In this document: piece by piece, positions 10,326-21,899 of the stretch
Layout: the number at the start of each line of letters is the position of its first letter
Position numbering within the stretch: the stretch's first letter is position 1
Source: Azolla caroliniana
Taxonomy: Eukaryota; Polypodiophyta
Assembly: GCA_043228905.1 (NCBI GenBank)
Contig: JBHGNT010000012.1
Coordinates: 12,028,001-12,092,000, forward strand
Direction of reading: 5' to 3'
DNA length: 64,000 nt
Made by a program: the position numbers and the translations under genes
The notes under the pieces: generated by a model
What the model was told of the DNA's origin: nothing
The model's database searches: none
What the model saw: only the letters and a program-made list of their open reading frames with translations

Positions 10326-11375
10326 ACACGAATGTCTGTACGTCTTTATGAGGAGGAGAGGTGCATGGGCAAGCCCGAACGCTCCCTCGTCACGAGACAG
10401 CCGAACATACAAGGAAGACACAAACACACGCACAAAATGCTTGTACGCCTTTATGAGGAGGAGAGGTGCATGGGCAAGCCCGAAACGGTCCCTCGTCACG
10501 AGACGGACGAACGTACAAGGAAGACACAAATACACGCACAAAATGCTCGTACGTCTTTATGAGGAGGAGAGGTGCATGGGCATGCCCGAAACGCTCCCTC
10601 GTTGCAAGACGGCCGAACGTACAAGGAAGACACAAACACACACACAAATGCTCGTACGTCTTTATGAGGAGGAGAGGTGCATGGGCAAGACCGAACGGTC
10701 CCCTCGTCACAAGACGGCCGAACGTACAAGAAAGACACAAACACACACAAAATGCTCGTACGTCTTTATGAGGAGGAGAGGTGCATGGGCAAGACCGAAC
10801 GGTCCCCTCGTCACAAGACGGCCGAACCTACAAGGAAGACACAAACACACACACAAAATGCTCGTAAGCCTTTATGAGGAGGAGAGGTGCATGGGCAAGA
10901 CCGAACGGTCCCCTCGTCACAAGAAGGCTGAACGTACAAGAAAGACACAAACACACGCACAAAATGCTCGTACGCCTTTATGAGGAGGAGAGGTGCATGG
11001 GCACGCCCGAAACGCTCCCTCGTCACAAGACGGCCGAACCTACAAGGAAGACACAAACACACACACAAATGCTCGTACGCCTTTATGAGGAGGAGAGGTG
11101 CATGGGCAAGCCCGAACGGTCCCCTCGTCACAAGACGGCCAAACGTACAAGGAAGACACAAACACACACACAAATGCTCGTACGCCTTTATGAGGAGGAG
11201 AGGTGCATGGGCAAGACCGAACGGTCCCCTCATCACAAGACGACCGAACGTACAAGAAAGACACAAACACACACAAAATGCTAGTACACCTTTATGAGGA
11301 GGAGAGGTGCATGGGCAAGCCCGAATGGTCCCCTTGTCACAAGACGACCAAACGTACAAGGAAAACACGAATAAA
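10326..11375 (+). repeat. 105-bp tandem array, ten copies
   Basis: The core TTTATGAGGAGGAGAGGTGC recurs with its ATG at 10348, 10453, 10559, 10664, 10768, 10874, 10980, 11085, 11190 and 11294, a period of 104-106 bases. Each unit also has a GAACGGTCCCCTCGTCACAA-like block, an ACGTACAAGGAAGACAC block and a CA-rich run. Open frames of about 210 codons on both strands arise because the period is close to 35 codons; indels rotate the frame, so coding is unlikely. Confidence 0.97.
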
Positions 11376-12435
11376 GAAAGAATGAGAGAAAGAAACACGA
11401 ATGATATCGACCAAAGAGATAAATACGTGTTCGATTCCAACGCAAGAGGACCCTTTATAAAATAGGGTTTTGTTTACAATGGTAACTTATAGTTAACCAC
11501 AAGCTCAATCAAAACATAAATATTAAATGCCCTTAGAGACAAAAGCAAATCCGAACACGGCAAAGATGAACACACGAGCACCACCAAAATGCCAATCCCA
11601 ACGAACCACGACCACCCGAACGATGAGCACATGGGCTCGCAACGACGAATGGGGCGGAGCAACGTCGAACCAACGAAGCTTGGGCTCACGAGCACTTCGA
11701 GTGCCGACGTGAAGAAGACGAGCACGTGGCGATGGGGGGATGAAGGGGTATGAGATGAAGAGAAGTGGTGAATAAGGAGATGAAGAGCTTCGAAGGAAAA
11801 TTGGCGATAGTCTCCTCCCGAATGAGCCCCCCTTGACCTCCTTTTATAGGAAAAAAAGAAGGGGGGTTCGCCAAATTTGTCTTCAATGAAAAAGGAATAA
11901 AATTCCTTAAATCACGGTGCACTGTAAGTCCAAATTCAAACCATGCACCTCTAGCTAGTAGTCAATGTGACTATCCACTAGCCCACTAACTCTCTCTTAT
12001 ATAATATATAATTCTATCTCTATAAATTCATAGCCTGTCTCCCCTCTACCTTTTATCTCTCCTCTCTCTTACTTTTTGCACGACCTTCTATACCTCCTTT
12101 TCACCCTTTCTTTTCCTTTTTATTTTGCATATGCACAATTAATCGCTTTTGTGTGCACACACATTGCACATGCACATTTTTTACCCCCCCTTTCGCCGAT
12201 TTTTCCCACTCTCGAGCATGCCACATCACGACAACGGTCCGACTAGTCGGTCATGTCTTCGACTTGGATCTCCTTCTTGTCGACTAACCCAGTCGATTCA
12301 CACAGTCGACTTTCTCACAGTTGACTCTTCCACCATCGGCACACCATCCGAACAGTTGAATCTTCCTTTTTGTCTGCACTTCTTGGCCCAAATAGTCGCC
12401 TCCTCCCACTAGAGGGAGATACTCCCAACATAGTA
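11376..12435. other. Non-coding flank of the tandem array
   Basis: Contains Arg/Ala-biased GC-moderate DNA (11500-11900), an AT/pyrimidine-rich tract (11980-12140) and clustered GTCGACT/CGACTAGTCGG motifs at about 12240-12330. No gene, LTR ends or transposon protein recognised. Confidence 0.5.
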
Positions 12436-12439
12436 TTGT

Positions 12440-12931
12440 GACATACTATTGGATTATTGGGCAGAGCTTTTTACTTTCTTGGAAGGTGTGGAGTGCTTCA
12501 CGTAGGGAAGACCATGTGATCACCCCCCAATCAACGACATGCTCTTTGAAAGTCGAAATGATGATACCGGCCTTTTGCTTCAGCATCCCATACGCATTCG
12601 GGTGGATGCACCCCACCTCTAATCGGAACTTTGCTATTTCTCAAAAGAATGGGTCAGGGGCGTCCTGTATCCTATAAGCTTTGGCTGAGAGGGAATATTT
12701 GCCAAAGTAGCGTTCAAGGACCTCTGAGGGAGGAATCCCGAAGTGCCGTTCTCCTGTTGATGTCAGGCCCAACTTCTTCATGATCGTGGCGTTGGTGATC
12801 GTATCGATGTTGATCTTTTTCACCATGTCGTGGGAGTTAGGATGGGGCGGTGCCTCCACCACTCCGATGTAGCTTGCTAGGCCGTGGTCATGAAGCCACC
12901 GTCAAAGAGCAGGGAAAATGTCGATCGACAT
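12440..12931 (-). pseudogene. R1: head domain of retrotransposon accessory ORF3
   Basis: From an ATG at 12931 the minus strand aligns with the ORF3 heads of elements C and A1: EAPPHPNSHDMVKKINIDTI, LERYFGKYSLSAKAYR, a GCIHPNAYGMLKQKAGIIIS segment and VDWGVITWSSL. One TGA interrupts it near codon 10. Pyrimidine tracts ending in CAG lie just upstream (12960-13100), as in the other copies. It stands alone with no pol beside it. Function unknown. Confidence 0.8.
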
Positions 12932-13206
12932 GGCGATGTCGGCATTGAGTGGTGTAGAGAGGTTGTTTGTGCACTGGGCAGAGCGAGGGGAGCGAGCTGA
13001 GGAAAGGAGAGCGAGCTGAGGGGATATGGGGGTCTGTGGGAGCCCGGAGAGTGAGGATGGCGAGGGGAGCTGAGGGAGCGAGAAGAGTTTAGAGAGCGAT
13101 GAGATTCTTTGTTATGTGCAGAAAAATGGCTTGAATCCCCTTTTTGTGAGCTTGGGATGTTAGGGTTCAAGATTCATCGAGCCATGGTTGCATGCATGTA
13201 CTTGCT
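12932..13206 (-). promoter_or_regulatory. Pyrimidine-rich leader of the R1 ORF3 remnant
   Basis: On the minus strand this is C/T-rich with TTTCCTCAG and TCTGCCCAG, both acceptable 3' splice sites, shortly before the conserved ORF3 ATG. An open reading of about 97 codons here is Ser/Pro/His-rich and likely non-coding. The function is inferred from the same layout in A1. Confidence 0.35.
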
Positions 13207-13754
13207 TGTTAGGAATCTACCACCCACAACTAGTTACACGTCGTATTCAGGTTCAAAAAACAAGAGAGCTAATCCACAGACAGAAAACAAGTACAAAGAG
13301 ACACTGGATGTTTAACGTGAAAACCCAAACTAGGAAAACCACGTGGAGTCTATAAACTCCAAATAGATCATTGTGGTAGGGAAGAAGTACAATGAGGAAC
13401 TCGGAGGCAACACCCTCGAGTTCTCCTTCGTCTGACAGAGGGATACATAGTTGCACTCTCACACTCTCACTCTTCCTCTCACAGTTACGGAGGTAACTAC
13501 CTCCACTAACTCTATGACAACTAATGATCAACACACACTTCTATAAAGTTTGCCCTAGTTGTTTTTATACCAAAACAACTTTAAGGTTATTTATAAGTAT
13601 GGCCCACAAGGGGCATTTTAGACTATTTACAATTATAGTCTTCCAAATCGATTTCAATCGGCCTCGGCCGAATTACTTTCGATTTTGGCCGAGGCCGAAG
13701 TTACTCACCAACTCGGTTCTTCTCTTCCCATCCGGAGGGACCTGTTTCCCAACA
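13207..13754 (-). repeat. K2 3' LTR
   Basis: Plus-strand ends are TGTTAGGAATC and CCCAACA, so in element sense it runs TGTTGGGAAAC to GATTCCTAACA with an inverted terminal match. AGTGAAGGGGGAGTT precedes it in element sense as polypurine tract. Its first bases (GGGAAACAGGTCCCTCCGGA) are shared with the solo LTR S1 at 48049. Confidence 0.9.
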
Positions 13755-13759
13755 AACTC

Positions 13760-14205
13760 CCCCTTCACTCTGGTATGGGTTACTTCACCAAACCGACTCT
13801 CTTTTGGCACGCGTTTAGCTTCTCTCTTTCGCAAGGTGGATGGGACTCTGGTTATCACAATGGAGTTGGAATTCCTCCTACGGAATTCCCAGCTCACCGA
13901 TAAACTCCTTCATCCATATGATTTCCTTGTTGGCTTCTGCTGCGGCCATATATTTCGGCTTCCGTGGTCGACAACGCCACGGCCTTTTGCAACCTCGACT
14001 ACCATGAAACAACTCCCCCTACATAAGTCATTACGTACCTGGACATGGATCGGTTGGTATTCACATCAACCGACATATCCGAGTCAGTATAACCTTCCAG
14101 TGTGGGGTTACCCAAACCGAAACGAAGACACATGTTCGAGGTGCCTTTTAGGTACCGAAGTATCCACTTCACGGCAACCCAATGCTCTCTTCTAGGGTTG
14201 CTCAT
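13760..14205 (-). pseudogene. K2 RNase H, partial
   Basis: Reads [20 protein letters not shown] then LEGYTDSDMSVDVNTNRS and VGGVVSW, the N-terminal half of copia RNase H. The remainder toward 13760 (E-A-E-Y region) survives only in other frames. Confidence 0.85.
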
Positions 14206-14616
14206 ATATCATGCAACCACGCCGATTGCGTATCCTATGTTCGGCCTGCGTTTTGTGGTACCCGTTGTCGGTCATAAAGGATTCGAATTTTCGGTACCAT
14301 TGCCGAGGAGCTTGCTTCAACCCGTACAAGCTCTTCCTCAATTGACATACCGGATTTTCTTTACCTTTTTCCACAAATCCTTCCGGTTGGTGCATGTATA
14401 TCTCTTCTAGGGTTGCTCATATATCAGGCAACCACGCCGATTGCGTATCCTATGTTCGGCCTGTGTTTTGTGGTACCCGTTGTCGGTCATAAAGGATTCG
14501 AATTTTCGGTACCATTGCCGAGGAGCTTGCTTCAACCCGTACAAGCTCTTCCTCAATTGACATACCGGATTTTCTTTACCTTTTTCCACAAATCCTTCCG
14601 GTTGGTGCATGTATAT
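14187..14616 (-). repeat. 215-bp tandem duplication inside K2 pol
   Basis: Bases 14187-14401 and 14402-14616 are near-identical, with about two mismatches (CATGCAACC/CAGGCAACC and GCCTGCG/GCCTGTG). Each copy encodes [20 protein letters not shown] and the same downstream deletion junction, so the duplication followed the deletion and is recent. Confidence 0.95.
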
Positions 14617-15117
14617 CTCTTCCTCCAAATCTCCATGGAGGAAGGCAATCTTGACGTCCAGTTGTTTGACTTCGAGATCCATGTTGGTCATGATGCTCAA
14701 CATTGTTCGGATAGAAGTCATCTTCACGACCAGGACAAATATTTCATCGAAATCGACACCCTTCTTCTGCTGAAAGCCTTTCACGAAGATTCGTGCTTTG
14801 TACCTCGGTGGATTCCCGCCATCTCCCGGTTTCAACTTGTATACCCATTTATTCCGAAGTGCCTTCTTTCCTCTCGGCAGTTTGGTCAGTTCATATGTGC
14901 GGTTCTCATGCAAGGAATCCATCTCCTCTTGCATGACACTCAACCACTTCCGGGTGTGGGTATCTTCCTTAGCTTCTTCAAAGATTTCCGGCTCCTCATC
15001 GGTTAGCAGTACACGCTCTTCATCCGGAAATCTTCGGGGGACCCTCCTTTCTCTTAGGGGGTCTCTTCGGCCTCCATTCGGCATGGTCGGTTCTTCTTCG
15101 ACTTCTTCGGCCGAGTC
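14617..15117 (-). pseudogene. K2 reverse transcriptase N-terminal region
   Basis: Reads LRNKWVYKLKPGDGGNPPRY, KARIFVKGFQQKKGVDFDEIF and KQLDVKIAFLHGDLEEEIYM, the copia polymerase fingers. After KTQAE the sequence jumps to the RT/RNase H linker, so about 120 residues including the YVDD active site are deleted. The copy cannot encode an active polymerase. Confidence 0.9.
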
Positions 15118-15124
15118 GAATTAG

Positions 15125-15309
15125 GTTCCTTGTGAAATTTACAAGAGAATGTACAAAAATTACAAAATGACTAACACCTATATTTATACATATTTGTGAA
15201 TTGCCATATTGATGTAACATACAATATTTACATTTCATATATGAGATCCATCACTTCCCAGAGATACACCTTCCCCTTCAAACCCACCCGATGAACTAGA
15301 AGAGCTTTG
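15125..15309. other. Junction DNA right of K2
   Basis: AT-rich sequence. No coding or repeat feature seen. Confidence 0.4.
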
Positions 15310-15742
15310 TTAGATCTCATTCTCATCATTACTAGCAACCAGTGCATTGTCTTCATCCAATTGCAATCCAACGTCACCTTGATTATGAGACATACTCCTT
15401 GTTCGTATCTGTAATGCGTAAACAGGCACATATGGGACCTTCTCTTTTATTATCTTGATTGTAGTCTTTCTTAGATGGTCTGTTTTGGTCAAGAAGAAGT
15501 CATACACAAGTATGTTGACATTATCAAGTGTTAGAGTAGACGTGCTGGGTAGATTCTTTCTTCTCCGCTTTCTGCTTGTGCCTCCAACATCCTTAACCAT
15601 CTCTAAAGAGTACTTCTAGTAAACATATATTTGGAAGAGGTATGATACCAATGAACCACAATGGATTGAACTTGATTGCCTTCATCATCCTTAATAATTT
15701 CAATGATTTTAGCAATCCAAAAGGAATGGCCCAACTTCTCAC
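15310..15742 (-). pseudogene. Degenerate ORF of unknown family (FWIAKI...VHWYHT)
   Basis: The minus strand reads GHSFWIAKIIEIIKDDEGN, then IVVHWYHTSSK, stops at a TAG (about 15605), and continues in a shifted frame with KDVGGTSRKRRRKNLPSTS and KTDHLRKTTIKIIKEKVPY. The W-I-x-K-[IV] and [IV]-V-H-W-Y pattern resembles a small chromatin-reader or BAH/Tudor-like fold, often met in plant transposon proteins, but I cannot name the family. One or two disabling changes. Confidence 0.4.
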
Positions 15743-17765
15743 CCCCAGTTAATCTTTTTGAAAATACCCCTGTCTACTAACATGCTTAAATAAACAATTG
15801 TGGAGCACAATTTTATCACCAATTTGTTTTGAGAATATATGGGGGTTTTATGGTTTTGTCTTTTGCTTCCTTAAAACATAAAAGTGCATTGTTTGATAAA
15901 GTTATATGTTCTTTGGCAAATGGTTGGTGCTTGTAAAATAATTGTACCAGTACATGAAAAGGCATAAAAGAAGTGTAGATTTTATGTGTCAAGGAATACA
16001 ATTACTAATAGTATGATGAGTGCATATGAATGAACTTTGTTTTAAATTGAAGTGGAAGACATTTTACATGAGATTGCTTTGGATATGGTCAATGGGGTCA
16101 CTTGATGGCCGAATGCCAACATCTTCATGCTTTATCTCTATAAGGGGTTGGTAAGGAAGGATTTGGGAAAGATGTAGGAATATCTCATACATTTTTACTA
16201 GATGCTTGGTTTTTTTAGCTAAAAATTTTGTAGCTATCCTTCAACAAGCTGAATCATAGGATACCATTATAAAAATCCTCTCATCAAATACAAACTTTTA
16301 GAATACATGAGAGTGGAGATATTTCCCACAACTTACAATAAATTTAAGGAGACTAAAATTAAGATACAAACAAGAAGACTTTACAATGACCAACATTGTT
16401 GTGTAGAGAGCAAGGGATTAAATTGATAGAAGATGCAAAAAAAATGAAAGAGTATGTGGGATTTAGCATGGTGAGTTTTGATCGACAACATGCTATCTTG
16501 ATCAATAGCATGTGTCGTCACTTTTCCTTGATAATCAACTTCCACAAAGGTGCATTACTCATTTTGTTTTAACCATATGGATCACCTTATAGCTTGTGCA
16601 TTGTAGATCACCTTTCTCCATTTGATGCCCTTAGCGAGGTTCAAACTCTTACCATAATATAGGAGATGGCAACGATACGGCTCAAACCAAAATTGAGCCA
16701 ACCGTTTTTGAATAGTTTGGCAGTTCGAGTCAAGCTTGAGCTTCCTTATTGGTTCGAGCTCGCTTAAATTTGGCTTGAGCTTTCCAACTTGGTTCCCAAA
16801 CTAGTTTAGGCTTTTTGGCCCAAATCGGTTTAGGATTAAGTGGTTAAGCCTAATTGGTTTAGCGATCTATTCAATTTTGTTTGGTTCAAGTTTCGAAACT
16901 CTTAAACTAGTTAAGGCTTAAGGTGAAACCGAACCGTTGTTGATTCATACCATAATAGAAACTTCCTTTTGAAGGATGGATCGTTGTTTGTCCTTGGTAC
17001 TCTTCTTTTGCAAAAATTACATTTCTTATTTCATTTGTAGAATGCCCTATATCTTGTGCCTTGTAGATCACTGTACCTCCTTTATTGCCCCTAAAAAGGT
17101 TCCAATTCTTGTCCTTTTTGTTCAAAATGGTTAGGTATTGCTGCTACTTGAGCAACTTCAATGATTGGTTTCTCATCTCCTCTCAACTCCTTTCAATGAT
17201 TGTCGGGGCTTCACACACCCCACATTACAACATCCACCCCCCACCAAACCTACATATCCCTAGTATGCGCCAAATATGATGTGGGTAGGAAGTCCAACTC
17301 TTGCTTGTCTCATCATTGACTCCTCGTTTTCTTCATTAGCTTCTTCGTCATTGACCCAATCTCTGTTCTTGTAACTATTTGAAAATATTCACTCTTTTCC
17401 TAATAGTAGGAATTCCCAACTTTGTTCTATGAAGTTTAGCTAATTGGTATGTGTGAAGTCAATTTTTGGTCGTAAGAAAATATGTATTGTTGCAAATACG
17501 TTGGATGTTAATATGTCCAAGAATAAAGTGTGATATGAAAGGGTCAAGTATCATAACAACGAAAGAAGGAAGGAACTTGAAGGAAGGGATAATATCATGA
17601 TATCCATCCTCCCATAATATTTGTGTCATACTCATACTCCATGGATGAATCGATGTAAGGCGAGAGAGATCCTAATATGTGCATTGTGTACAATACTAAA
17701 TACTTATACAATTGGTGGAGAGAGAGAGGGCTATGGGGGGGAGGAGGTTCTGTTCAAAACCAGTT
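15743..17765. other. Non-coding AT-rich DNA
   Basis: Contains a degenerate 'GGTTCGAGCTTGAGC' repeat zone (16680-16900). Two diverged minus-strand copies of a short segment (about 16595-16650 and 17060-17120) read alike as N-L-x-x-G-x-K-x-x-x-VIY-x-AQ. A 72-codon minus ORF (16907-17125) covers the second copy. No recognised gene. Confidence 0.45.
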
Positions 17766-18140
17766 GTCGATACATATAAGTAATAATGTATGTATATACA
17801 TATTTATATACATTCATATATTATATATACATATATGGATTTAGAGAAGCCCACACTAACTTATACTTGGCTGCTCGCCGCCCTTCCTACTATTGTTGTT
17901 GTTGTTGGTGGTGTTGTAGTCAGTAGTAATCATAACAGACACTTATCGTGATCTTCTTGTTTCTGTAAGCTCCCATGTATGTACATACATATATATGTAC
18001 CTACAGGCTACTATGTACCATCTCCTCATGTTATGCATATACATATGTATGTATGTACATAGATGATGTTGTTTGAACTTTGTAGTAATAGTAGTAGTAT
18101 GTAGTATGTATGTATGTATGTATGTATGTAGTATGTATGT
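17766..18140. repeat. TATA/ATAC and (GTAT)n microsatellites upstream of the PPR gene
   Basis: Alternating TATA/CATA runs at 17780-17840 and 17975-18060, and (GTAT)n at about 18095-18140, ending 18 bases before the PPR start codon. They occupy the place of the promoter and 5' leader, so length variation could affect expression. Confidence 0.8.
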
Positions 18141-18157
18141 AGTTGGAAGAGGAGAGA

Positions 18158-18278
18158 ATGGTATGCAGGGATTCTATGTACTGTATGCTGCAGAAGTGCC
18201 GGGACGCCCCTGCTGCAAGACGGGTTCATTGCCTCCTCATGCTTAGTAGTAGTAGCAGCAGCGAAGTGGATTGGTGGT

Positions 18279-18318
<40 letters not shown>

Positions 18319-21028
18319 GGCCGATATTCTCATTAGATCTTTCACATCCTTCGGTTTGGGATGCCTGTTGGATGCCTGTTTAGTGTTCTGCAGCATCCCA
18401 CACCCAAACGTATACACGTGGCATGCCATCATCTCTGCTCATGTTGCCCTGGATGAGAGTGAGCGTGCTCTCACACTCTACACAAGAATGCAAGCTGGGC
18501 GTACAGAACCTGACAAGGTGCTGCTTCTTTGCATCTTGAAAGCTTGCAGCAACATAGGGGCTTTTGAGGAGGGCTGTTTTGTGTACAGACAGGCTATCAT
18601 ACACAAGTTTGAAATGCATCCCTCCATTCAGAGTGCTGTCATCCACATGTTTGCAAATTGTGGGAGTATTGATGACGCCCGCAAGGTTTTCGACACCTAT
18701 GGGAAACGGGATACAGTGCTATGGAGCACCATGATCACAGCATATGTCCATCATGACCATGCTGTTGATGCCATTCAACTTTACAGGAATTTGCATTTTG
18801 AGGGCATTGAACCAGACAAAGTCACTTTTCTTTGCATTCTAAAAGTGATAAGCTGTGGTGACTTGATGTACATGGGCATGATGATACATCATGAGATTCT
18901 CATGAGACAAGATGAAGTGGATGCTGTACTTGGTAGCACAATCGTCCACATGTATGTGAAATGTGGCTGTATGGACGATGCGCAGGCAGCCTTTGACAAA
19001 CTTCAGAGTCGCAATGCGGTGACATGGAATGCTATGATTGCTGGACATGCTTGGCATGGACATGGCTATTCTGCTCTTGAACTTTACTCAAGAATGCAGC
19101 TGCAAGATGGTTTTCAACCGCAGAAGATTACATTTTTATGCACTCTTAAAGCATGTGGCAACATAGGGATAGTAGAACAGGGAAGACTGGTACATGATCA
19201 GCTTATCCAAAATGAGTTTGACTGGGATCCTGAACTTAACAATGTGCTTATTGATATGTATGCAAAGTGTAGGAGTCTGAGTGAGGCTCATAAAGTATTC
19301 AAAATTGGCAACATGCGAGAGGTTGTGGCATGGAATTCACTCATTGGTGGATATTCACAGCAGGGGCAATCTGAATATGTACTAGGTCTTTTCCGGGATA
19401 TGCAGAAAGAAGGCTTAATGCCCGACAAAGTCACATTTGCATATACTTTGAAAGCATGTGCAAGCATGGAAACACTCAACCATGGGAGGTTATTACATGA
19501 CAAGATTATAAAAGTAGGGCTCGACTTTGATGTAGTTGTGGGGAGTGCTATAGTCGACATGTACTGCAAGTGCAAGAGTTTGAAGGATGGCCGAAAGGTT
19601 TTTGAGGGCATAAAAGGAAGAAACCTAGTATCATGGAATGTGATTATATCTGGACATATCCAATGTGACAAAGATCAATTAGCTTTGGAACTTTTTGAGC
19701 AGATGCATCTTGAGGGTGTTGAACCAAATCATGTGACACTTTCATGCATCCTAAAAGCGTGCAGTAACTTGGGAGACATTGAGAAGAGCAAAATAGTACA
19801 TGATAGGATTATACGGTCTGGATCTGGGATTGATGCCATTCTTGTTTGCACATTAGTAGATGTATATGCCAAATGTGGAGGCCTGAAAGAATCTCGTTGG
19901 GCTTTTGATCGATTGCCTGATCGCAATGTGGCAGCCTGGGCAGCATTAATCACAGGGTATTCAAACCATGGACACAGTCTCCATGCCCTTAAAGTGTTCC
20001 AGGAGATGCAAGAAGACGGATTGAAGCCTGACAAGGTTACCTATCTGTGTGCGCTGAAGGCTGCAAGCTTATTGAATGCTGTTGAAGATGGCAACTTGAT
20101 ACATGACCAAATACTACGTGACAACTTTGACTCAGATATCGTGATTGGAAACACTCTTGTTGACATGTATGCCAAATGCAACAAGTTAGATGACGCCTGT
20201 AAAGTGTTTGATGAATTGCCATCACGAGATGTTGTCTCATGGGGTGCTATAATTACAGGACGTGTACAATGTGGAGATGGTGTAGTTGCTTTGGGTCTTT
20301 ATGAGGAAATGGAAGCTGAGGGAAAAGAACCAGAGAGGTCTACATATTTGTGCATACTAAGAGCTTGTGGGAGTGTGGGAGCCATTGAAGAGGGAAACAT
20401 TGTTCATGAAAAGGTTGTGAGACAATGTTTGGATTCTGATGCTGCCATTGGCAACACACTGGTGGACATGTATGCCAAGTGTGGAAGGATGAGAGATGCA
20501 GAGAATGTTTTCCAAGGATTGTTCTGCAGAGATGTGGTATCGTGGAATGCCATGATTTCTGGTCATGCCCTGCAAGGGAACTACGGGGCAGTAAGATGGT
20601 ATCTTCGAGACATGCAGAGACATGGGTTGAACCCTGATGACAGAACGTACACCAGTATTCTTGCTTCTTGTGGCCATGCAGGTGCAGTGGAAGAGTGTCT
20701 TGATTTCTTCAAGAACATGAATGATGTCAAGCCAGGCATGGAACACTTCAATTGTATGATTGATGTTTTTGCGCGATCTGGTTGTCTAGCAGATGCAAAA
20801 GAAATATTGCAAAGTATGCCAGGCTTGCCAGATAGCACAGGGTGGGTATCCTTGCTGTCTTCTTGCAAAGTGCATGGTGATCTTAAAATAGGAGGTCAGT
20901 GCTTCAACCAGGTAATGGAGACTGATCCAGATATGCTCACCATGCCCAGCATTTTGTACGGAGACTCACATTGTCACCATGCAGCTAGAAGAAGATCAGG
21001 AGACCTCCAAAAGTTTGCAGGTGTATAG
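18158..21028 (+). CDS. PLS-class pentatricopeptide repeat protein, intronless
   Basis: Predicted 956 residues from the ATG at 18158 (an upstream in-frame TTG at 18143 is not needed). After LQKCRDAPAARRVH and a poly-Ser run (AGC repeats, about 18282-18318) come eight P-type starts spaced about 100 residues, e.g. VYTWHAIISAHV, VTWNAMIAGHA, VVSWNAMISGHA, each followed by L motifs (F-L-C-I-L-K-A-C) and S motifs (VDMYAKCG), roughly 24 repeats. The E region begins (HFNCMIDVFARSGCLADA, SLLSSCKVHGDLKIG) but stops early. Such proteins bind organelle RNA base by base and, in the PLS class, usually support C-to-U editing. No DYW domain. Organelle targeting is inferred. Confidence 0.9.
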
Positions 21029-21062
21029 ACGAAAGCGTGGAAACACATGCATTGAGAAGTAG
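20979..21062 (+). pseudogene. Out-of-frame E+ tail of the PPR gene
   Basis: In another frame, overlapping the last PPR codons, the DNA reads MQLEEDQETSKSLQVYRRKR then GNTCIEK and stops at 21062. Basic R-x-R-G-N-x-C-I-E is the usual E/E+ ending of plant PLS proteins. The main frame loses similarity after about 20940, so one indel or a short deletion near 20940-20978 has displaced the true C-terminus. Confidence 0.6.
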
Positions 21063-21899
21063 GAATCTGTGTTGTCAGGATGGAGTCTCTTCCCCAAAAT
21101 GTCAACTGTCATATTAAATTGTTGGGTGATATCGTGGGGCAAGAAGATCTAACATCAGGGTTTTTGACCAAGTTTGAAGGAGTAAATATGCGATTCTCAA
21201 GAAAATTGACAAGGCTGAACAACAACTTGGCTCACAAACCTAGCATCCACGTCAAAATAATAAAAAAATCTGCATTTAACTCATGATGGTCTCACAGCTC
21301 TGAAGGTAGTAGTGATTACAAGCTAAATAGGGATGGGGTCACCCTAGATTGAATAGAATACGAATGTGGGATGGGTTCCATAACCACTAAATTAAAATCC
21401 CAGTGCATGTTCATTCTCATCAATCTGTTGGACAGATTGTAACTTAACTAGGTGAGACAATGAAAGATGAAAGATGAAAGATGTGGAAGTTTCACCACAA
21501 CAAATCACATGCTAAAGAAAGGACACACCACTAGAATGGAAAATTGAATCCATTCTTGTAAGAGTGCACATATTACAACAAAGACCTCCTTTGTAGCTCA
21601 TATTGTGTCCAAAATGGGTTAGTTTCAAACTCGTGTTCGACACTATGAGGATGAGAATAGACACATATCAAGATGCTTCTTTGGCGTAAATAAATGAGCA
21701 GAGATGATAACAAGTATATGACGTATTCTCAAAATGACAAAGTCTTGTTTTGATCTCAAACAAAATTTGAACACAAACCTTTTCAATACAGTTGACCAGA
21801 CTACACACAATGTGGAAGGTTCTCATTCAAGGATGTAGTGGTTAATAGTATCTTGAATAGATTTAGATCTTGCCCAAGATTTTTAAAGGAAAACATTCA
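21063..21899. other. 3' flank of the PPR gene
   Basis: No gene seen. An AATAAAAAAA at about 21257 could serve as a polyadenylation signal. The 68-codon reading at 21080 is not supported. Confidence 0.4.

Larger units (their letters stand above)
13207..15124 (-). mobile_element. Copia element K2, 5'-truncated
   Basis: One LTR (13207-13754) is followed on its right by the polypurine tract and the 3' part of copia pol (RNase H, reverse transcriptase) on the minus strand. Similarity stops abruptly at 15124. Integrase, gag and the 5' LTR are missing. Confidence 0.88.

Noticed and set aside
10326-11375. CRISPR-like array
   Set aside because: Repeats are 105 bases and contiguous with no unique spacers, and the DNA is eukaryotic.
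10348-11440. Open frames of about 210 codons on both strands in the tandem array
   Set aside because: They arise because the repeat period is near 105 bases (35 codons). Indels rotate the frame between units and there is no independent coding signal.
18226-20868. Minus-strand frames of 60-130 codons opposite the PPR gene
   Set aside because: Shadows of the plus-strand repeats; no domain or conserved order.
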